Source of the DNA: Rhodococcus tukisamuensis NBRC 100609
GTDB taxonomy: Bacteria; Actinomycetota; Actinomycetes; Mycobacteriales; Mycobacteriaceae
Assembly: GCF_001894985.1 (NCBI RefSeq)
Contig: NZ_BCXG01000009.1
Location: forward strand, 1-64,000
Length of the DNA stretch: 64,000 nucleotides
Direction of reading: 5' to 3'
The notes beneath the pieces were generated by a model that saw only the letters and a program-made list of their open reading frames with translations, made no database searches and was not told where the DNA came from. Below are positions 1 to 9,266 of this stretch, in pieces (positions within the stretch are counted from its first letter, which is position 1; every line of letters begins with the position of its first letter). Made by a program: the position numbers and the translations under genes.

Positions 1-110
1 AGGGCGCGCTCGGGGTCCCAGCCGAGCTGGAGGGTGCCGCTGGGCCGGAGCAGGACCGGGATCCGCGGATCGAGCTGCGGTCCGGCTGCGGGGACGGGGG
101 CCGGTGCCAT
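1..110 (-). CDS. N-terminal fragment, possible ThiF/cyclodehydratase-like protein
   Basis: A minus-strand frame opens with ATG at 110-108 and runs off the left edge after 36 codons. It begins M-A-P-A-P-V-P and contains the stretch L-Q-L-G-W-D-P-E-R-A. In mycobacteria the gene after the zinc metalloprotease is a ThiF-like protein (Rv3196), and this start resembles my memory of that family. It lies 119 bp downstream of the metalloprotease on the same strand, so the two may be co-transcribed. Too little is visible to assign a function; the family name rests mainly on position. Confidence 0.4.
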   Translation of the reverse strand, partial: MAPAPVPAAGPQLDPRIPVLLRPSGTLQLGWDPERA

Positions 111-229
111 GCACCGACTCTGTCAGCCCCGTCCGCCGCGACGGCCGCTCCGGAGCCGGTTGTCCACAGGCTCACGGCACCCGGACCAGGTGTTTCGTGT
201 CTTCTCCGGATCTGTCGAAACTCGACGGA

Positions 230-1603
230 TCAGTCGGTCGGGCGCTCCGGGTCCGCGGACGGTCCACGGCCCTCTTCCCGCTCACGGGCCTCGGTCTCCT
301 CGAGCAGGGCCATCGGGTCGAAGGTGCTCGAATCGCCGCCGATCACCCGGTCGACGAAGGCCGCGGTGTCGTCGAGGTCGCTCGGGTCAGGCAGCAGGTC
401 CGGGTGCGCCCAGACGCCGTCGCGTCCCTCCATGCCGCCGGCCTCGGCGAGCTGACGCCACAGCTGCGCGGCCTCGCGGACCTTGCGGGGCCGCAACTCG
501 AGGCCGACGAGGGTGGCAAAGGTCTGCTCGGCCGGTCCGCCGGTCGCGCGGCGACGACGCAGCGTCTCGCTGAGCGCGGCCACGCCGGGCAGCCGATCGC
601 CGAGAGCGGCCGCGACCACCGTCTCCACCCAGCCCTCGATCAGGGCCAGCAGCGTCTCGAGGCGTTCGAGGGCCTGCTTCTGCTCGGGGGTGGTCTGCGG
701 TTCGAAGGCGCCCTGCTGCAGGATCTCCTGGATCTTCGACGGATCGGTCAGCGCGCTCGGGTCGATGCCCTGCGCGGCCTCCTCGATCGCGGAGAAGTCC
801 ATCCGGATGCCACGCGCGTACTCCTCGACGGTGGCGAGCAGTCGCTGACGCAGCCACGGCACGTGCACGTACAGCCGCTGGTGCGCGGCCTCGCGGGCGG
901 CGAGGAACACCAGGATCTCGCGGTCCGGCTGCTCGAGGCCCTCGCTGAACTTCTCGATGGCCGTCGGCAGCAGCGCGGCCACCCCGGTCGGCCCCAGCGG
1001 CAGGCCGATGTCGGTGGAGCTGAGCACCTCGGAGGAGAGTTGGCCGAGGGCCTGGCCGAGCTGCGAGCCGAACGCGAGTCCGCCCATCTGCGTGAGCATG
1101 CCCATCATCGGCCCGGCCATCTCGCGGGCCTCCTCGGGCAGGCCGGAGGCCCACATGCCGGAGATCTGCTCCGCGACCGGGTCGCACAGCCGCTTCCAGG
1201 TGTCGAGGGTGTTGTCGAGCCAGTCGGCCGCCGTCCATGCGACCGTCCGGGTGGCGCCCGCCGGCAGCGTTGTGGCCCCGTCGAGCCACAGCTCGGCGAG
1301 GTGCGAGGCGTCCGCGACCGCGGAACCGGTGCCCTCCGCGATCGGGGCGACCGTGCCCAGCTGTTGCTTCGCGAGCTGCTTGGCGACGTCGTAGTTCACC
1401 GGCCCGGCGGAGCCGCCGGAGCCCATCGAGTTGCCCATGCCGCTGAGCATCTGGCCGAACTGGGTCAGCATCTGGCCCAACGCCGCCGGGTCGAAGCCCT
1501 GCGCGCCGAAACCGAACGGATCGCCCTGGCCTCCCTGGCCGGGCCCCTTGCCGGGGTCGGAGTCGTCGTCGGAGTTCGAGAAACCAAACGGCAGATTGCT
1601 CAT
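230..1603 (-). CDS. Zinc-dependent metalloprotease-like protein (TIGR03624/zincin_2 type)
   Basis: This 457-residue protein begins M-S-N-L-P-F-G-F and has a Gly/Gln/Asp-rich, probably disordered first 60 residues. It matches the actinobacterial putative hydrolase family with a zincin fold. The segment R-E-A-A-H-Q-R-L (residues 237-244), followed by Y-V-H-V-P-W-L, is the family's diverged stand-in for HExxH; E238 and H241 are likely catalytic or metal-binding residues. No signal peptide or membrane segment is visible, so it is probably cytoplasmic. It diverges from the YlbL gene across 124 bp, as in mycobacteria. The physiological substrate is unknown. Confidence 0.85.
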   Translation of the reverse strand: MSNLPFGFSNSDDDSDPGKGPGQGGQGDPFGFGAQGFDPAALGQMLTQFGQMLSGMGNSMGSGGSAGPVNYDVAKQLAKQQLGTVAPIAEGTGSAVADASHLAELWLDGATTLPAGATRTVAWTAADWLDNTLDTWKRLCDPVAEQISGMWASGLPEEAREMAGPMMGMLTQMGGLAFGSQLGQALGQLSSEVLSSTDIGLPLGPTGVAALLPTAIEKFSEGLEQPDREILVFLAAREAAHQRLYVHVPWLRQRLLATVEEYARGIRMDFSAIEEAAQGIDPSALTDPSKIQEILQQGAFEPQTTPEQKQALERLETLLALIEGWVETVVAAALGDRLPGVAALSETLRRRRATGGPAEQTFATLVGLELRPRKVREAAQLWRQLAEAGGMEGRDGVWAHPDLLPDPSDLDDTAAFVDRVIGGDSSTFDPMALLEETEAREREEGRGPSADPERPTD

Positions 1604-1714
1604 ATCTCAACGGTACAAGGCGACGCGGCGTGTGGTGGCACGGGAAATGACGCCGAGGGCGAACATCACCGCGACCCGCGGGCCTCCTCTACTCTTCCGC
1701 CGCGGCCCGACCTC

Positions 1715-1720
1715 TACGCT
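1715..1720 (+). promoter_or_regulatory. Candidate -10 box for a leaderless YlbL transcript
   Basis: TACGCT ends 7 nt before the GTG at 1728, which would put the transcription start at the start codon itself. No Shine-Dalgarno sequence precedes that GTG. Leaderless mRNAs are common in actinobacteria; this site is inferred from spacing alone. Confidence 0.4.
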
Positions 1721-1727
1721 GGGCCGG

Positions 1728-2750
1728 GTGAATCGACGGATTGTCACCCTGGTCGCTGCGCTCGTGCCGGTGCTGGCGCTGTTGCTGTTCGGGATGTCGG
1801 TGACGGTGCCGTTCGTGGCGCTCGGTCCCGGCCCCACCTTCAACACCCTCGGCGAGGTGGACGGCAAGCAGGTCGTCGAGATCAAGGGCACCGAGGTCGA
1901 TCCGACGTCGGGCAACCTCAACATGACCACCGTCTCGGTGCGGGACGGGCTGAACATCTTCGAGGCCTTCGGTTACTGGCTCAGCGGCCGCCACGGACTG
2001 GTGCCGCGCGAGGAGGTGTACCCGGCGGAGAAGACCCGGGACCAGGTCAAGGAGGAGAACACCCAGGAGATGCAGCAGTCGGAGAGTTCCGCCGAGCTGG
2101 CCGCACTGAATTACCTGAACCTGCCGGTCGCGGTCGAGGTGTCCGACGTGTCGGCTGACGGGCCGGCCGCCGGGGCGCTGCGCGAGGGCGACCAACTGCT
2201 GACGGTCAACGGTGAGCCGGTGCGCACCGTCGGCGAGGTGCAGAAGGCCGTGGCCGCGCTGAGCCCGGGCACGGTGGTCCAGATCGGGGTTCGGCGCGAC
2301 GGCCAGGACCTGACGGTGCCGGTGACACTCGGCGAACGACCGGGCGGACACGGCGCCGGTTACCTGGGCATCACCCCGACGGAGAATCCGGAGGTCCCGT
2401 TCACCGTCGACTTCAACCTGGCGGAGGTCGGCGGGCCGTCGGCGGGGCTGATGTTCACCCTGGCGGTGATCGACAAGCTGTCCCCGGGCGAGCTGAGCGG
2501 CGGGGAGTTCGTCGCGGGCACGGGCACCATCGACTCCGGCGGCGCCGTCGGCCCGATCGGCGGCATCCAGTACAAGCTGATTGCCGCCCGCGACGCCGGT
2601 GCGACCACCTTCCTGGTGCCGGCGCGCAACTGCGACGAGGCCCGTCAGCGCACGCCGGACGGGCTGCGACTGGTCAAGGTGGAGAACCTTGACGGTGCGG
2701 TCGAGGCGCTGGACTCGCTGAACGCCGGCGGCGAAGCGCCCGCCTGCTGA
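1728..2750 (+). CDS. YlbL-type PDZ / Lon-like serine protease, membrane-anchored
   Basis: The protein has 340 residues from the GTG at 1728. An uncleaved N-terminal membrane helix (about residues 5-27) anchors it, with the rest outside the membrane. A PDZ domain follows (about 130-205, with A-L-R-E-G-D-Q-L-L-T-V-N-G), then a Lon (S16) protease domain. The Ser-Lys dyad is visible as S238 in G-G-P-S-A-G-L and K283 in Q-Y-K-L-I-A-A-R-D-A. The frame stays open upstream to 1431, but that part overlaps the divergent gene and is rejected. The gene is coupled to the following SMR gene (TGATG). Relatives are membrane proteases; the substrate here is unknown. Confidence 0.9.
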   Translation: MNRRIVTLVAALVPVLALLLFGMSVTVPFVALGPGPTFNTLGEVDGKQVVEIKGTEVDPTSGNLNMTTVSVRDGLNIFEAFGYWLSGRHGLVPREEVYPAEKTRDQVKEENTQEMQQSESSAELAALNYLNLPVAVEVSDVSADGPAAGALREGDQLLTVNGEPVRTVGEVQKAVAALSPGTVVQIGVRRDGQDLTVPVTLGERPGGHGAGYLGITPTENPEVPFTVDFNLAEVGGPSAGLMFTLAVIDKLSPGELSGGEFVAGTGTIDSGGAVGPIGGIQYKLIAARDAGATTFLVPARNCDEARQRTPDGLRLVKVENLDGAVEALDSLNAGGEAPAC

Positions 2751-3133
2751 TGAGGTGGCTGCTGTTGGTCGGCGCGATCGTCAGCGAGGTCACCGCCACG
2801 TTGTCGCTGCGCGCGGCCGTCGACCACCCGGGGTGGTACGTGCTGGTGGTGGCCGGTTACGGCGCCTCGTTCGTGTTCCTGGCGGCGGTCCTGAAGCGGC
2901 AGATGCCGGTGGGCGTCGCCTACGGCATCTGGGGCGCAAGCGGGGTCACCGCGACCGCGATCCTGGCGGCCTGGCTGTTCGGTGACGCGCTGACCTGGCT
3001 GATGGGTGCGGGGATCGCGCTGGTCATCGGCGGCGTCCTCATCGTGGAGGTGGGTTCGCAGAAGGCCGAGGAGTCCCGGGCGCGGGCACTGGCCGACACG
3101 GACGTGCCGGTCGGGTCGGAGCGCTCGCGATGA
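2750..3133 (+). CDS. SMR-family efflux subunit A
   Basis: This 127-residue protein has four predicted membrane helices and is typical of small multidrug resistance pumps. The conserved helix-1 glutamate (E13 in V-S-E-V-T-A-T) that couples proton and drug binding is present. A hydrophilic tail of about 20 residues extends past helix 4. Its ATG shares one base with the upstream stop (TGATG), and its own stop overlaps the next start (ATGA), so three genes are translationally coupled. Two adjacent, unequal SMR genes usually encode an antiparallel heterodimer. Substrates may be quaternary ammonium or similar cations, but this is not shown. Confidence 0.88.
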   Translation: MRWLLLVGAIVSEVTATLSLRAAVDHPGWYVLVVAGYGASFVFLAAVLKRQMPVGVAYGIWGASGVTATAILAAWLFGDALTWLMGAGIALVIGGVLIVEVGSQKAEESRARALADTDVPVGSERSR

Positions 3134-3456
3134 CCTGGGTGCTGCTGATGGCCGCGATCGTGCTGGAGGTGACGGCGACGCTGAGCCTGAAGGCGTCCGA
3201 CGGCTTCACTCGGCGCCGGTGGATCGCGCCCGTGGTCCTGGGCTACCTCGCGTCGTTCGGGCTGATCGCGGTGGTGCTCGCGCGGGGCATGGCGGTGGGG
3301 GTGGTCTACGGCATCTGGGTGGCCTGCGGCGTTGCGCTCACCGCCGTCCTCGGCCGCGTGGTCTTCGGCGAGCCGCTGACCAGGGCGATGCGTTTCGGCA
3401 TCGCCCTGATCATCGGCGGTGTGCTGCTGATCGAGCTCGGCTCGGTCGCGGGCTGA
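3130..3456 (+). CDS. SMR-family efflux subunit B
   Basis: This 108-residue, four-helix SMR protein has the conserved glutamate at E13 (V-L-E-V-T-A-T) and the G-x-x-Y-G-I-W motif (G-V-V-Y-G-I-W). It starts inside the last codon of the preceding SMR gene (ATGA), which argues for equal synthesis of both subunits. It is shorter than its partner and lacks the hydrophilic C-terminal tail. As in other paired SMRs, the two chains probably insert in opposite orientations; checking Arg/Lys bias in the loops would test this. Confidence 0.88.
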   Translation: MTWVLLMAAIVLEVTATLSLKASDGFTRRRWIAPVVLGYLASFGLIAVVLARGMAVGVVYGIWVACGVALTAVLGRVVFGEPLTRAMRFGIALIIGGVLLIELGSVAG

Positions 3457-3499
3457 CCCGGTGGCCTGAGCCGACCGCGTGTCGGTCTGCGCCCCGGAC

Positions 3500-4114
3500 T
3501 CAGTCGTCGGACGCGTCGAACGTCGCGTACAGCGCGTGCACCAGGTTCGGCGCGAGGTCGTCGTAGGTGACCAGTTCCGGTTCCGCGTCGTCGTCGTCCT
3601 CGGGCATCAGTTGCAGGACGCAGGCGGACGGCCCGTCTCGCAGCACCGCGGCGATCAGTCTGGCCGCGCGCCGCTCCGGGTGGGCCTGGGCGGTGGCCCG
3701 GGCGATCTCGTCGGCGGCGTGCTCGTCGGTGAGCACCGGCGCGACCGCGTGGTCCAGGTCGGACTCGGCGGTCGGCGGCAGCACCACGATCTCCTGCACC
3801 AGGACACACCCGACGACGCCGTCGGGCCAGCTGGTGGTCGCGAGGAACTCGTCGAGGGCGGGTGACCCGCCGCCGACGTCGTCCGGGAACGGCTCCTGCT
3901 CGATCGGGGTCAGCTCGGCGCCGTCCTCGAGCTGGTCGTGCAGTTCCGGCTCGGCGGCGGCCAGCACGGCGGTCGGGACGAGGGCGAACATCTGCGGGGG
4001 CCGGCCCCAGCCGCCCGCGTCCGCGAAGTCGGCGACCTCGCGCACACAGCGCGGCAGGGCGTCGGGGGAGAGGTCTGGCTGGTAGCCGTAGTCGAGGCCG
4101 TCGAAATCACTCAC
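3500..4114 (-). CDS. PPA1309-family protein of unknown function
   Basis: This 204-residue acidic protein starts at GTG 4114 (V-S-D-F-D-G-L-D-Y-G). It contains the conserved stretches R-P-P-Q-M-F-A-L-V-P-T and L-P-P-T-A-E-S-D-L, which I recall from the actinobacterial PPA1309 family. There is no signal peptide or membrane helix. An Asp-rich patch (P-E-D-D-D-D-A-E-P-E) lies near the C-terminus. The frame remains open to 4372, but the region above 4114 is the promoter area of the divergent UPF0182 gene. The same pair is adjacent in mycobacteria. The function is unknown. Confidence 0.8.
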   Translation of the reverse strand: MSDFDGLDYGYQPDLSPDALPRCVREVADFADAGGWGRPPQMFALVPTAVLAAAEPELHDQLEDGAELTPIEQEPFPDDVGGGSPALDEFLATTSWPDGVVGCVLVQEIVVLPPTAESDLDHAVAPVLTDEHAADEIARATAQAHPERRAARLIAAVLRDGPSACVLQLMPEDDDDAEPELVTYDDLAPNLVHALYATFDASDD

Positions 4115-4256
4115 CCGACCATCCTCCCACCTCGCGGGGACGGCAGGCGCCTTGCCGGTCCGTGAATCGACGTACAGTGGACGGCAACCACGGCGGTGCA
4201 CGTCACCGCCGCAACCGCGGCGCCTGGCGTGCCGCCTGAAATACGGAGAGTGGCAC

Positions 4257-7205
4257 GTGGGCATGCGGCCCCCCACCGGTCTACCGACGTTGTCCCGACG
4301 GAGCCGAGTGTTGTTGGTGCTGGCACTCGTTGCGGCGGCGCTGCTGCTGATCGGACCCCGGCTGATCGACACCTACACAAATTGGCTGTGGTTCGGCGAG
4401 GTCGGCTTCCGGGAGGTCTTCACCACGGTGCTGTTCACGCGCGTGGCGATGTTCGTCGTCTTCGGACTCCTCATCGGTCTCGCCACCTTCCTCGCGTTGT
4501 TCCTCGCGTACCGCAGCCGGCCGGTGTTCGTGCCGGTCGCCGGACCGAACGATCCGATCGCGCGGTACCGCACCACGGTCATGAGCCGGCTCAAGGTGTT
4601 CGGGGTCGGTATCCCGATCGCGATGGGCATCCTCGCCGGCCTCATCGCCCAGTCGAACTGGGTTGCGGCACAGATGTTCGTCCACGGCGAGTCGTTCGGG
4701 ATCACGGACCCGCAGTTCGGACTCGATGTCGGGTTCTACGCCTTCGACCTGCCGTTCTACCGGCTGGTGCTGAACTGGCTGTTCGTGGCGGTCATCCTTG
4801 CGTTCCTCGCTAACCTGCTGACCCACTACGTCTTTGGCGGGCTGCGGCTGAGCGGGCACGACGGTGCGCTGACCAAGTCCGCCCGCATCCAGCTGGCCGT
4901 GCTGGCCGGTACCTTCGTCCTCCTCAAGGCCGTTGCCTACTGGTTCGACCGCTACTCCCTGCTCACGAGCGGTCGTAAGGAGCCCACCTTCACCGGTGCC
5001 GGCTACACCGACATCAACGCGGTGCTGCCGGCCAAGCTGATCCTGCTCGCCATCGCGGTGATCTGCGCCCTCGCGTTCTTCTCCGCGATCTTCATGCGGG
5101 ACATGCGGATTCCGGCGATGGCGACCGGTCTGCTGGTGTTGTCCTCGGTGCTGGTCGGTGCGGTGTACCCGCTCGTGGTCGAGCAGTTCTCGGTCAAGCC
5201 GAACGCGGCGGACAAGGAGAGCGAGTACATCGAGCGGAACATCGCGGCCACGCGCGAGGCGTACGGCATCACCAACGAGCAGGTGACGTATCAGCCGTAC
5301 TCGGGTGACGGCACCGCGGCGCCGCGCGACGTGCCGGCCGACGTCACCACCATCGCCAACGCGCGCCTGCTGGACCCGAACGTGCTCTCGCCCACCTTCA
5401 CGCAGCAGCAGCAGCGGCAGAACTTCTACGGGTTCCCTCCGACCCTGGACATCGACCGCTACACGATCGCCGGCTCGATGGCCGACTACATCGTGGCGGC
5501 CCGCGAGCTCTCGCCGAACAACCTGCAGGGCAACCAGACCGACTGGATCAACAAGCACACCGTCTTCACGCACGGTGACGGGCTGGTGGCGGCGCCCGCC
5601 AACCGGGTGACGGCCCCGGTGCTGGACCCGACCCAGGACTCCTCGAACAACGCGGGATACCCGATCTACACGGTCAGTGACATCGCGTCGCTGGCCGAGG
5701 GCAAGCAGATCATCAAGGTCGACCAGCCGCGAATCTACTACGGCGAGGTGATCGCCCAGGGTGCCGAGGACTACTCGATCGTCGGCGGTACGCCGGGTTC
5801 GGCGCCGCGGGAGTACGACACGGACACCACGAAGTTCACCTACGACGGCCAGGGCGGCGTCCCGCTCGGCAACTGGGTCAACCGTCTGGCGTTCGCGGCC
5901 AAGTACACCGAGCGCAACATCCTGTTCTCCGGCACGATCGGCTCCGACTCGAAGATCATCTTCAACCGGGACCCCCGCGACCGCGTCGGTGAGGTGGCCC
6001 CGTGGCTGACCACGGACGGCGACGCCTACCCCGCGGCGGTCGACGGGAAGATCGTCTGGATCGTCGACGCCTACACCACGCTCGACAACTACCCGTACGC
6101 GCAGCGCAGCTCGCTCGAGGGACTGGTGGCCGACAGCGTCGACGCGAACACCGGCCGACTGCTCCCCAAGAAGGAGGTCTCCTACATCCGTAACTCGGTG
6201 AAGGCGACCGTCGACGCGTACGACGGCACGGTGAAGCTCTACCAGGTGGACGAGAAGGACCCGGTCCTCAAGGCCTGGATGGGGGTGTTCCCCGGCACGG
6301 TGGAGCCGCAGAGCGAGGTCACCGACGAACTGCGGGCGCACTTCCGTTACCCGGAGGACCTGTTCAAGGTGCAGCGCGAGATGCTCGCGAAGTACCACGT
6401 GGACGATCCGCGAGAGTTCTTCACCAACAACGCCTTCTGGTCGGTGCCCAACGAGCCGACCGTCGAGAACTCGAAGGAGAACGAGCCGCCGTACTACGTG
6501 CTGGTGGGTGATCAGGAGACCGGGGACCCGTCGTTCCGGCTGACCAGCCCGATGGTCGGGTTCCGCCGGGAGTTCCTCTCCGCCTACATCACGGTGAACT
6601 CCGATCCCAAGGACTACGGCAAGATCACCGTGCTGCAGCTGCCGATCAACAAGCAGACGCAGGGGCCGGCGCAGTCGCAGAACTCGATGATCTCCGACGC
6701 CCGGGTCGGCTCGGAGAAGGCGCTGCTGGAGAAGACCAACAAGATCCAGTACGGCAACCAGCTCGCGCTGCCCATCGCGAAGGGCGGCATCCTCTACGTG
6801 GAGCCGATGTACACCGAGCGCAGCGGGGCCAACACGGCGACCTTCCCGCAGCTGACCCGGGTGCTGGCCAGCTACCAGGAGCCCGGCCCGACCGGCCGCA
6901 TCCGGGTGGGTTATGCCGCCACCCTGGCCGAGGCGCTTGACCAGGTCTTCGACGGCGGGACATCCGGCACCGCAACGGCTCCGGGCGGTAGCGCGACCAC
7001 GCCGCCGCCGAGCGGTGGCACGCCGCCCGCACCGGAGACGGCGCCGGCACCGCTCGCGCCGAACGCGGCCGCGGTTGTCGGGGAACTCGACGCCGCGCTG
7101 GCGAACCTGCGCGCGACGCAGCAGAGCGGTGACTTCGCCGCGTACGGCGCCGCGCTCGATCGACTGCAGAAGGCGGTCGACGCCTACCAGGGCCTGCCGA
7201 AGTAG
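4257..7205 (+). CDS. UPF0182 family large membrane protein
   Basis: The protein has 982 residues from GTG 4257, which has a GGAG seven bases upstream; an in-frame ATG at 4263 is the alternative. The first third carries about seven membrane helices (first at about 20-40, with N-Y/W-L-W-F-G-E-V-G-F after it). A long extracytoplasmic region follows, with conserved aromatic motifs such as Y-R-R-E/R-N-I-A-A-T-R-E-A-Y-G. It ends in a Pro/Thr/Ala-rich linker (about 905-945) and a short helical tail. The length matches the family. Its role is unknown. It converges on the Rpf gene and shares a bidirectional terminator with it. Confidence 0.92.
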   Translation: MGMRPPTGLPTLSRRSRVLLVLALVAAALLLIGPRLIDTYTNWLWFGEVGFREVFTTVLFTRVAMFVVFGLLIGLATFLALFLAYRSRPVFVPVAGPNDPIARYRTTVMSRLKVFGVGIPIAMGILAGLIAQSNWVAAQMFVHGESFGITDPQFGLDVGFYAFDLPFYRLVLNWLFVAVILAFLANLLTHYVFGGLRLSGHDGALTKSARIQLAVLAGTFVLLKAVAYWFDRYSLLTSGRKEPTFTGAGYTDINAVLPAKLILLAIAVICALAFFSAIFMRDMRIPAMATGLLVLSSVLVGAVYPLVVEQFSVKPNAADKESEYIERNIAATREAYGITNEQVTYQPYSGDGTAAPRDVPADVTTIANARLLDPNVLSPTFTQQQQRQNFYGFPPTLDIDRYTIAGSMADYIVAARELSPNNLQGNQTDWINKHTVFTHGDGLVAAPANRVTAPVLDPTQDSSNNAGYPIYTVSDIASLAEGKQIIKVDQPRIYYGEVIAQGAEDYSIVGGTPGSAPREYDTDTTKFTYDGQGGVPLGNWVNRLAFAAKYTERNILFSGTIGSDSKIIFNRDPRDRVGEVAPWLTTDGDAYPAAVDGKIVWIVDAYTTLDNYPYAQRSSLEGLVADSVDANTGRLLPKKEVSYIRNSVKATVDAYDGTVKLYQVDEKDPVLKAWMGVFPGTVEPQSEVTDELRAHFRYPEDLFKVQREMLAKYHVDDPREFFTNNAFWSVPNEPTVENSKENEPPYYVLVGDQETGDPSFRLTSPMVGFRREFLSAYITVNSDPKDYGKITVLQLPINKQTQGPAQSQNSMISDARVGSEKALLEKTNKIQYGNQLALPIAKGGILYVEPMYTERSGANTATFPQLTRVLASYQEPGPTGRIRVGYAATLAEALDQVFDGGTSGTATAPGGSATTPPPSGGTPPAPETAPAPLAPNAAAVVGELDAALANLRATQQSGDFAAYGAALDRLQKAVDAYQGLPK

Positions 7206-7223
7206 GTCCGGCAGCACACGAGG

Positions 7224-7254
7224 AAGGCCCCGCCATCATCGATGGCGGGGCCTT
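7224..7254. terminator. Bidirectional intrinsic terminator between UPF0182 and rpf
   Basis: The 14-bp perfect inverted repeat AAGGCCCCGCCATC / GATGGCGGGGCCTT has a 3-nt loop. The A-T ends give a short U-tract on both strands. It sits between two convergent genes and fits termination of both. Confidence 0.85.
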
Positions 7255-7267
7255 TCCGGTCTCCGGG

Positions 7268-8280
<1,013 letters not shown>

Positions 8281-8357
8281 CGCGGGGTGGAGCAGCTCGG
8301 TAGCTCGCTGGGCTCATAACCCAGAGGTCGCAGGTTCAAATCCTGTCCCCGCTACCA
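8281..8357 (+). tRNA. Initiator tRNA-fMet (CAU), copy 1
   Basis: This 77-nt cloverleaf has anticodon CAT at 8315-8317 and an encoded CCA. It carries three consecutive G:C pairs at the base of the anticodon stem (GGG/CCC) and a mismatched first acceptor pair (C1 opposite U72). Both features mark initiator rather than elongator tRNA. Confidence 0.97.
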
Positions 8358-8363
8358 AAGTAC

Positions 8364-8391
8364 GAAAGCCCGGTCCTCGGACCGGGCTTTC
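8364..8391 (+). terminator. Terminator of initiator tRNA copy 1
   Basis: A 13-bp perfect hairpin, GAAAGCCCGGTCC / GGACCGGGCTTTC, with a 2-nt loop lies 6 nt after the CCA end. The identical hairpin follows copy 2. Confidence 0.85.
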
Positions 8392-8483
8392 GGCGTTTCC
8401 GGGTGCGGCCGGTCGTGGTCGGACCGGCGCCTACGGCGGGTGGTCAGGGGCACTCAGAAGTTCGTGTAGAGTAGTAAGTGCAT

Positions 8484-8560
8484 CGCGGGGTGGAGCAGCT
8501 CGGTAGCTCGCTGGGCTCATAACCCAGAGGTCGCAGGTTCAAATCCTGTCCCCGCTACCA
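8484..8560 (+). tRNA. Initiator tRNA-fMet (CAU), copy 2
   Basis: It is identical over 77 nt to the copy at 8281, with the same C1:U72 mismatch and GGG/CCC anticodon stem. It is preceded by TAGAGTAGTAAGTGCAT. It lies 126 nt after copy 1, with a complete terminator between them, so it needs its own promoter. Confidence 0.97.
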
Positions 8561-8566
8561 AAGTAC

Positions 8567-8594
8567 GAAAGCCCGGTCCTCGGACCGGGCTTTC
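8567..8594 (+). terminator. Terminator of initiator tRNA copy 2
   Basis: Same 13-bp hairpin as after copy 1, at the same distance from the tRNA end. This shows that the tRNA was duplicated together with its terminator. Confidence 0.85.
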
Positions 8595-8596
8595 GT

Positions 8597-8690
8597 CGTT
8601 CCCTGGGTGGTGAGCCCGGGCGTTTGTCGTTCCCTGGGTGGTGAGCCCGGGCGTTTGTCGTTCCCGGGGTGGTGAGCCCCGGGCTTGTGT
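8597..8690 (+). repeat. Three tandem 31-bp units downstream of tRNA copy 2
   Basis: Two identical 31-bp units (8597-8627 and 8628-8658) begin CGTTCCCTGGGTGGTGAGCC. A third diverged unit starts at 8659. A related single copy lies after tRNA copy 3 at about 9299-9330. Each unit can form a small GGGC/GCCC hairpin. The role is unknown. Confidence 0.8.
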
Positions 8691-8797
8691 GGCTTCTCGG
8701 GTCGGGCATCCGTCGTCTCTGGGGTTCTGCGGGTGGTCGGCGTAGGTTCGTTCCCGACGGACACGTTCAGTGGTCCGAAGACGAAAGGGCGGAAGCC

Positions 8798-9121
8798 GTG
8801 ATCTTCATCGTCGTCAACTTCACTGTGCGGCCCGAGTATTCGGGCAGATGGCTCGAACTGGTGCAACCGTTCACCGATGCGACCCGGGCCGAACCGGGCA
8901 ACCTGTGGTTCGACTGGTCCCGCTCGACCGAGAACCCCGACGTCTTCGTTCTGGTCGAGGCCTTCCGTGACGACGAGGCGGCCGTTGCGCACGTGCAGAG
9001 CCGGCACTTTCAGGACGCAATGCGGGACTTGAAGCCGGCACTGGTGAGCACGCCGAGAATCATCAACACGAAGATCGACGCCGCGGACTGGTCGCTGATG
9101 GGCGAGCTCGCCGTCGACTAG
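8798..9121 (+). CDS. Antibiotic-biosynthesis-monooxygenase (ABM/YgiN) domain protein
   Basis: The protein has 107 residues from GTG 8798, preceded by a purine-rich AAAGGGCGGAAG. It is a single small ferredoxin-like ABM domain. The start V-I-F-I-V-V-N-F-T-V and the central N-L-W-F-D-W-S and E-A-F-R-D-D-E-A-V/A are typical, with the conserved H at R-H-F. Relatives act as quinol monooxygenases or cofactor-free oxygenases, usually as dimers. It sits alone between initiator tRNA copies 2 and 3, apparently caught in the tRNA duplication. The substrate is unknown. A start at 8669 would extend through the tandem repeats and is unlikely. Confidence 0.85.
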   Translation: MIFIVVNFTVRPEYSGRWLELVQPFTDATRAEPGNLWFDWSRSTENPDVFVLVEAFRDDEAAVAHVQSRHFQDAMRDLKPALVSTPRIINTKIDAADWSLMGELAVD

Positions 9122-9182
9122 AGGCCCCCTCTGGGCGAGTGGTAATTGACGTCCGAAAAGTGGGCTACAGTAGTAAATGCAT

Positions 9183-9259
9183 CGCGGGGTGGAGCAGCTC
9201 GGTAGCTCGCTGGGCTCATAACCCAGAGGTCGCAGGTTCAAATCCTGTCCCCGCTACCA
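9183..9259 (+). tRNA. Initiator tRNA-fMet (CAU), copy 3
   Basis: It is identical over 77 nt to copies 1 and 2. The upstream TACAGTAGTAAATGCAT closely resembles the sequence before copy 2, so promoter and tRNA were copied together. Confidence 0.97.
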
Positions 9260-9266
9260 AGGTACG

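Noticed and set aside
104-2158. A 684-codon plus-strand frame over the metalloprotease and YlbL genes
   Set aside because: It is the GC-rich complement of two real, family-matched genes, with Arg/Gly-rich composition and no domain.
4281-7217. A 978-codon minus-strand frame opposite UPF0182
   Set aside because: It is the antisense shadow of a conserved membrane protein; Arg/His/Asp-rich, low complexity, no domain.
8597-8690. Possible CRISPR array in the 31-bp repeats
   Set aside because: The units are directly adjacent with no spacers, and no cas genes are near.
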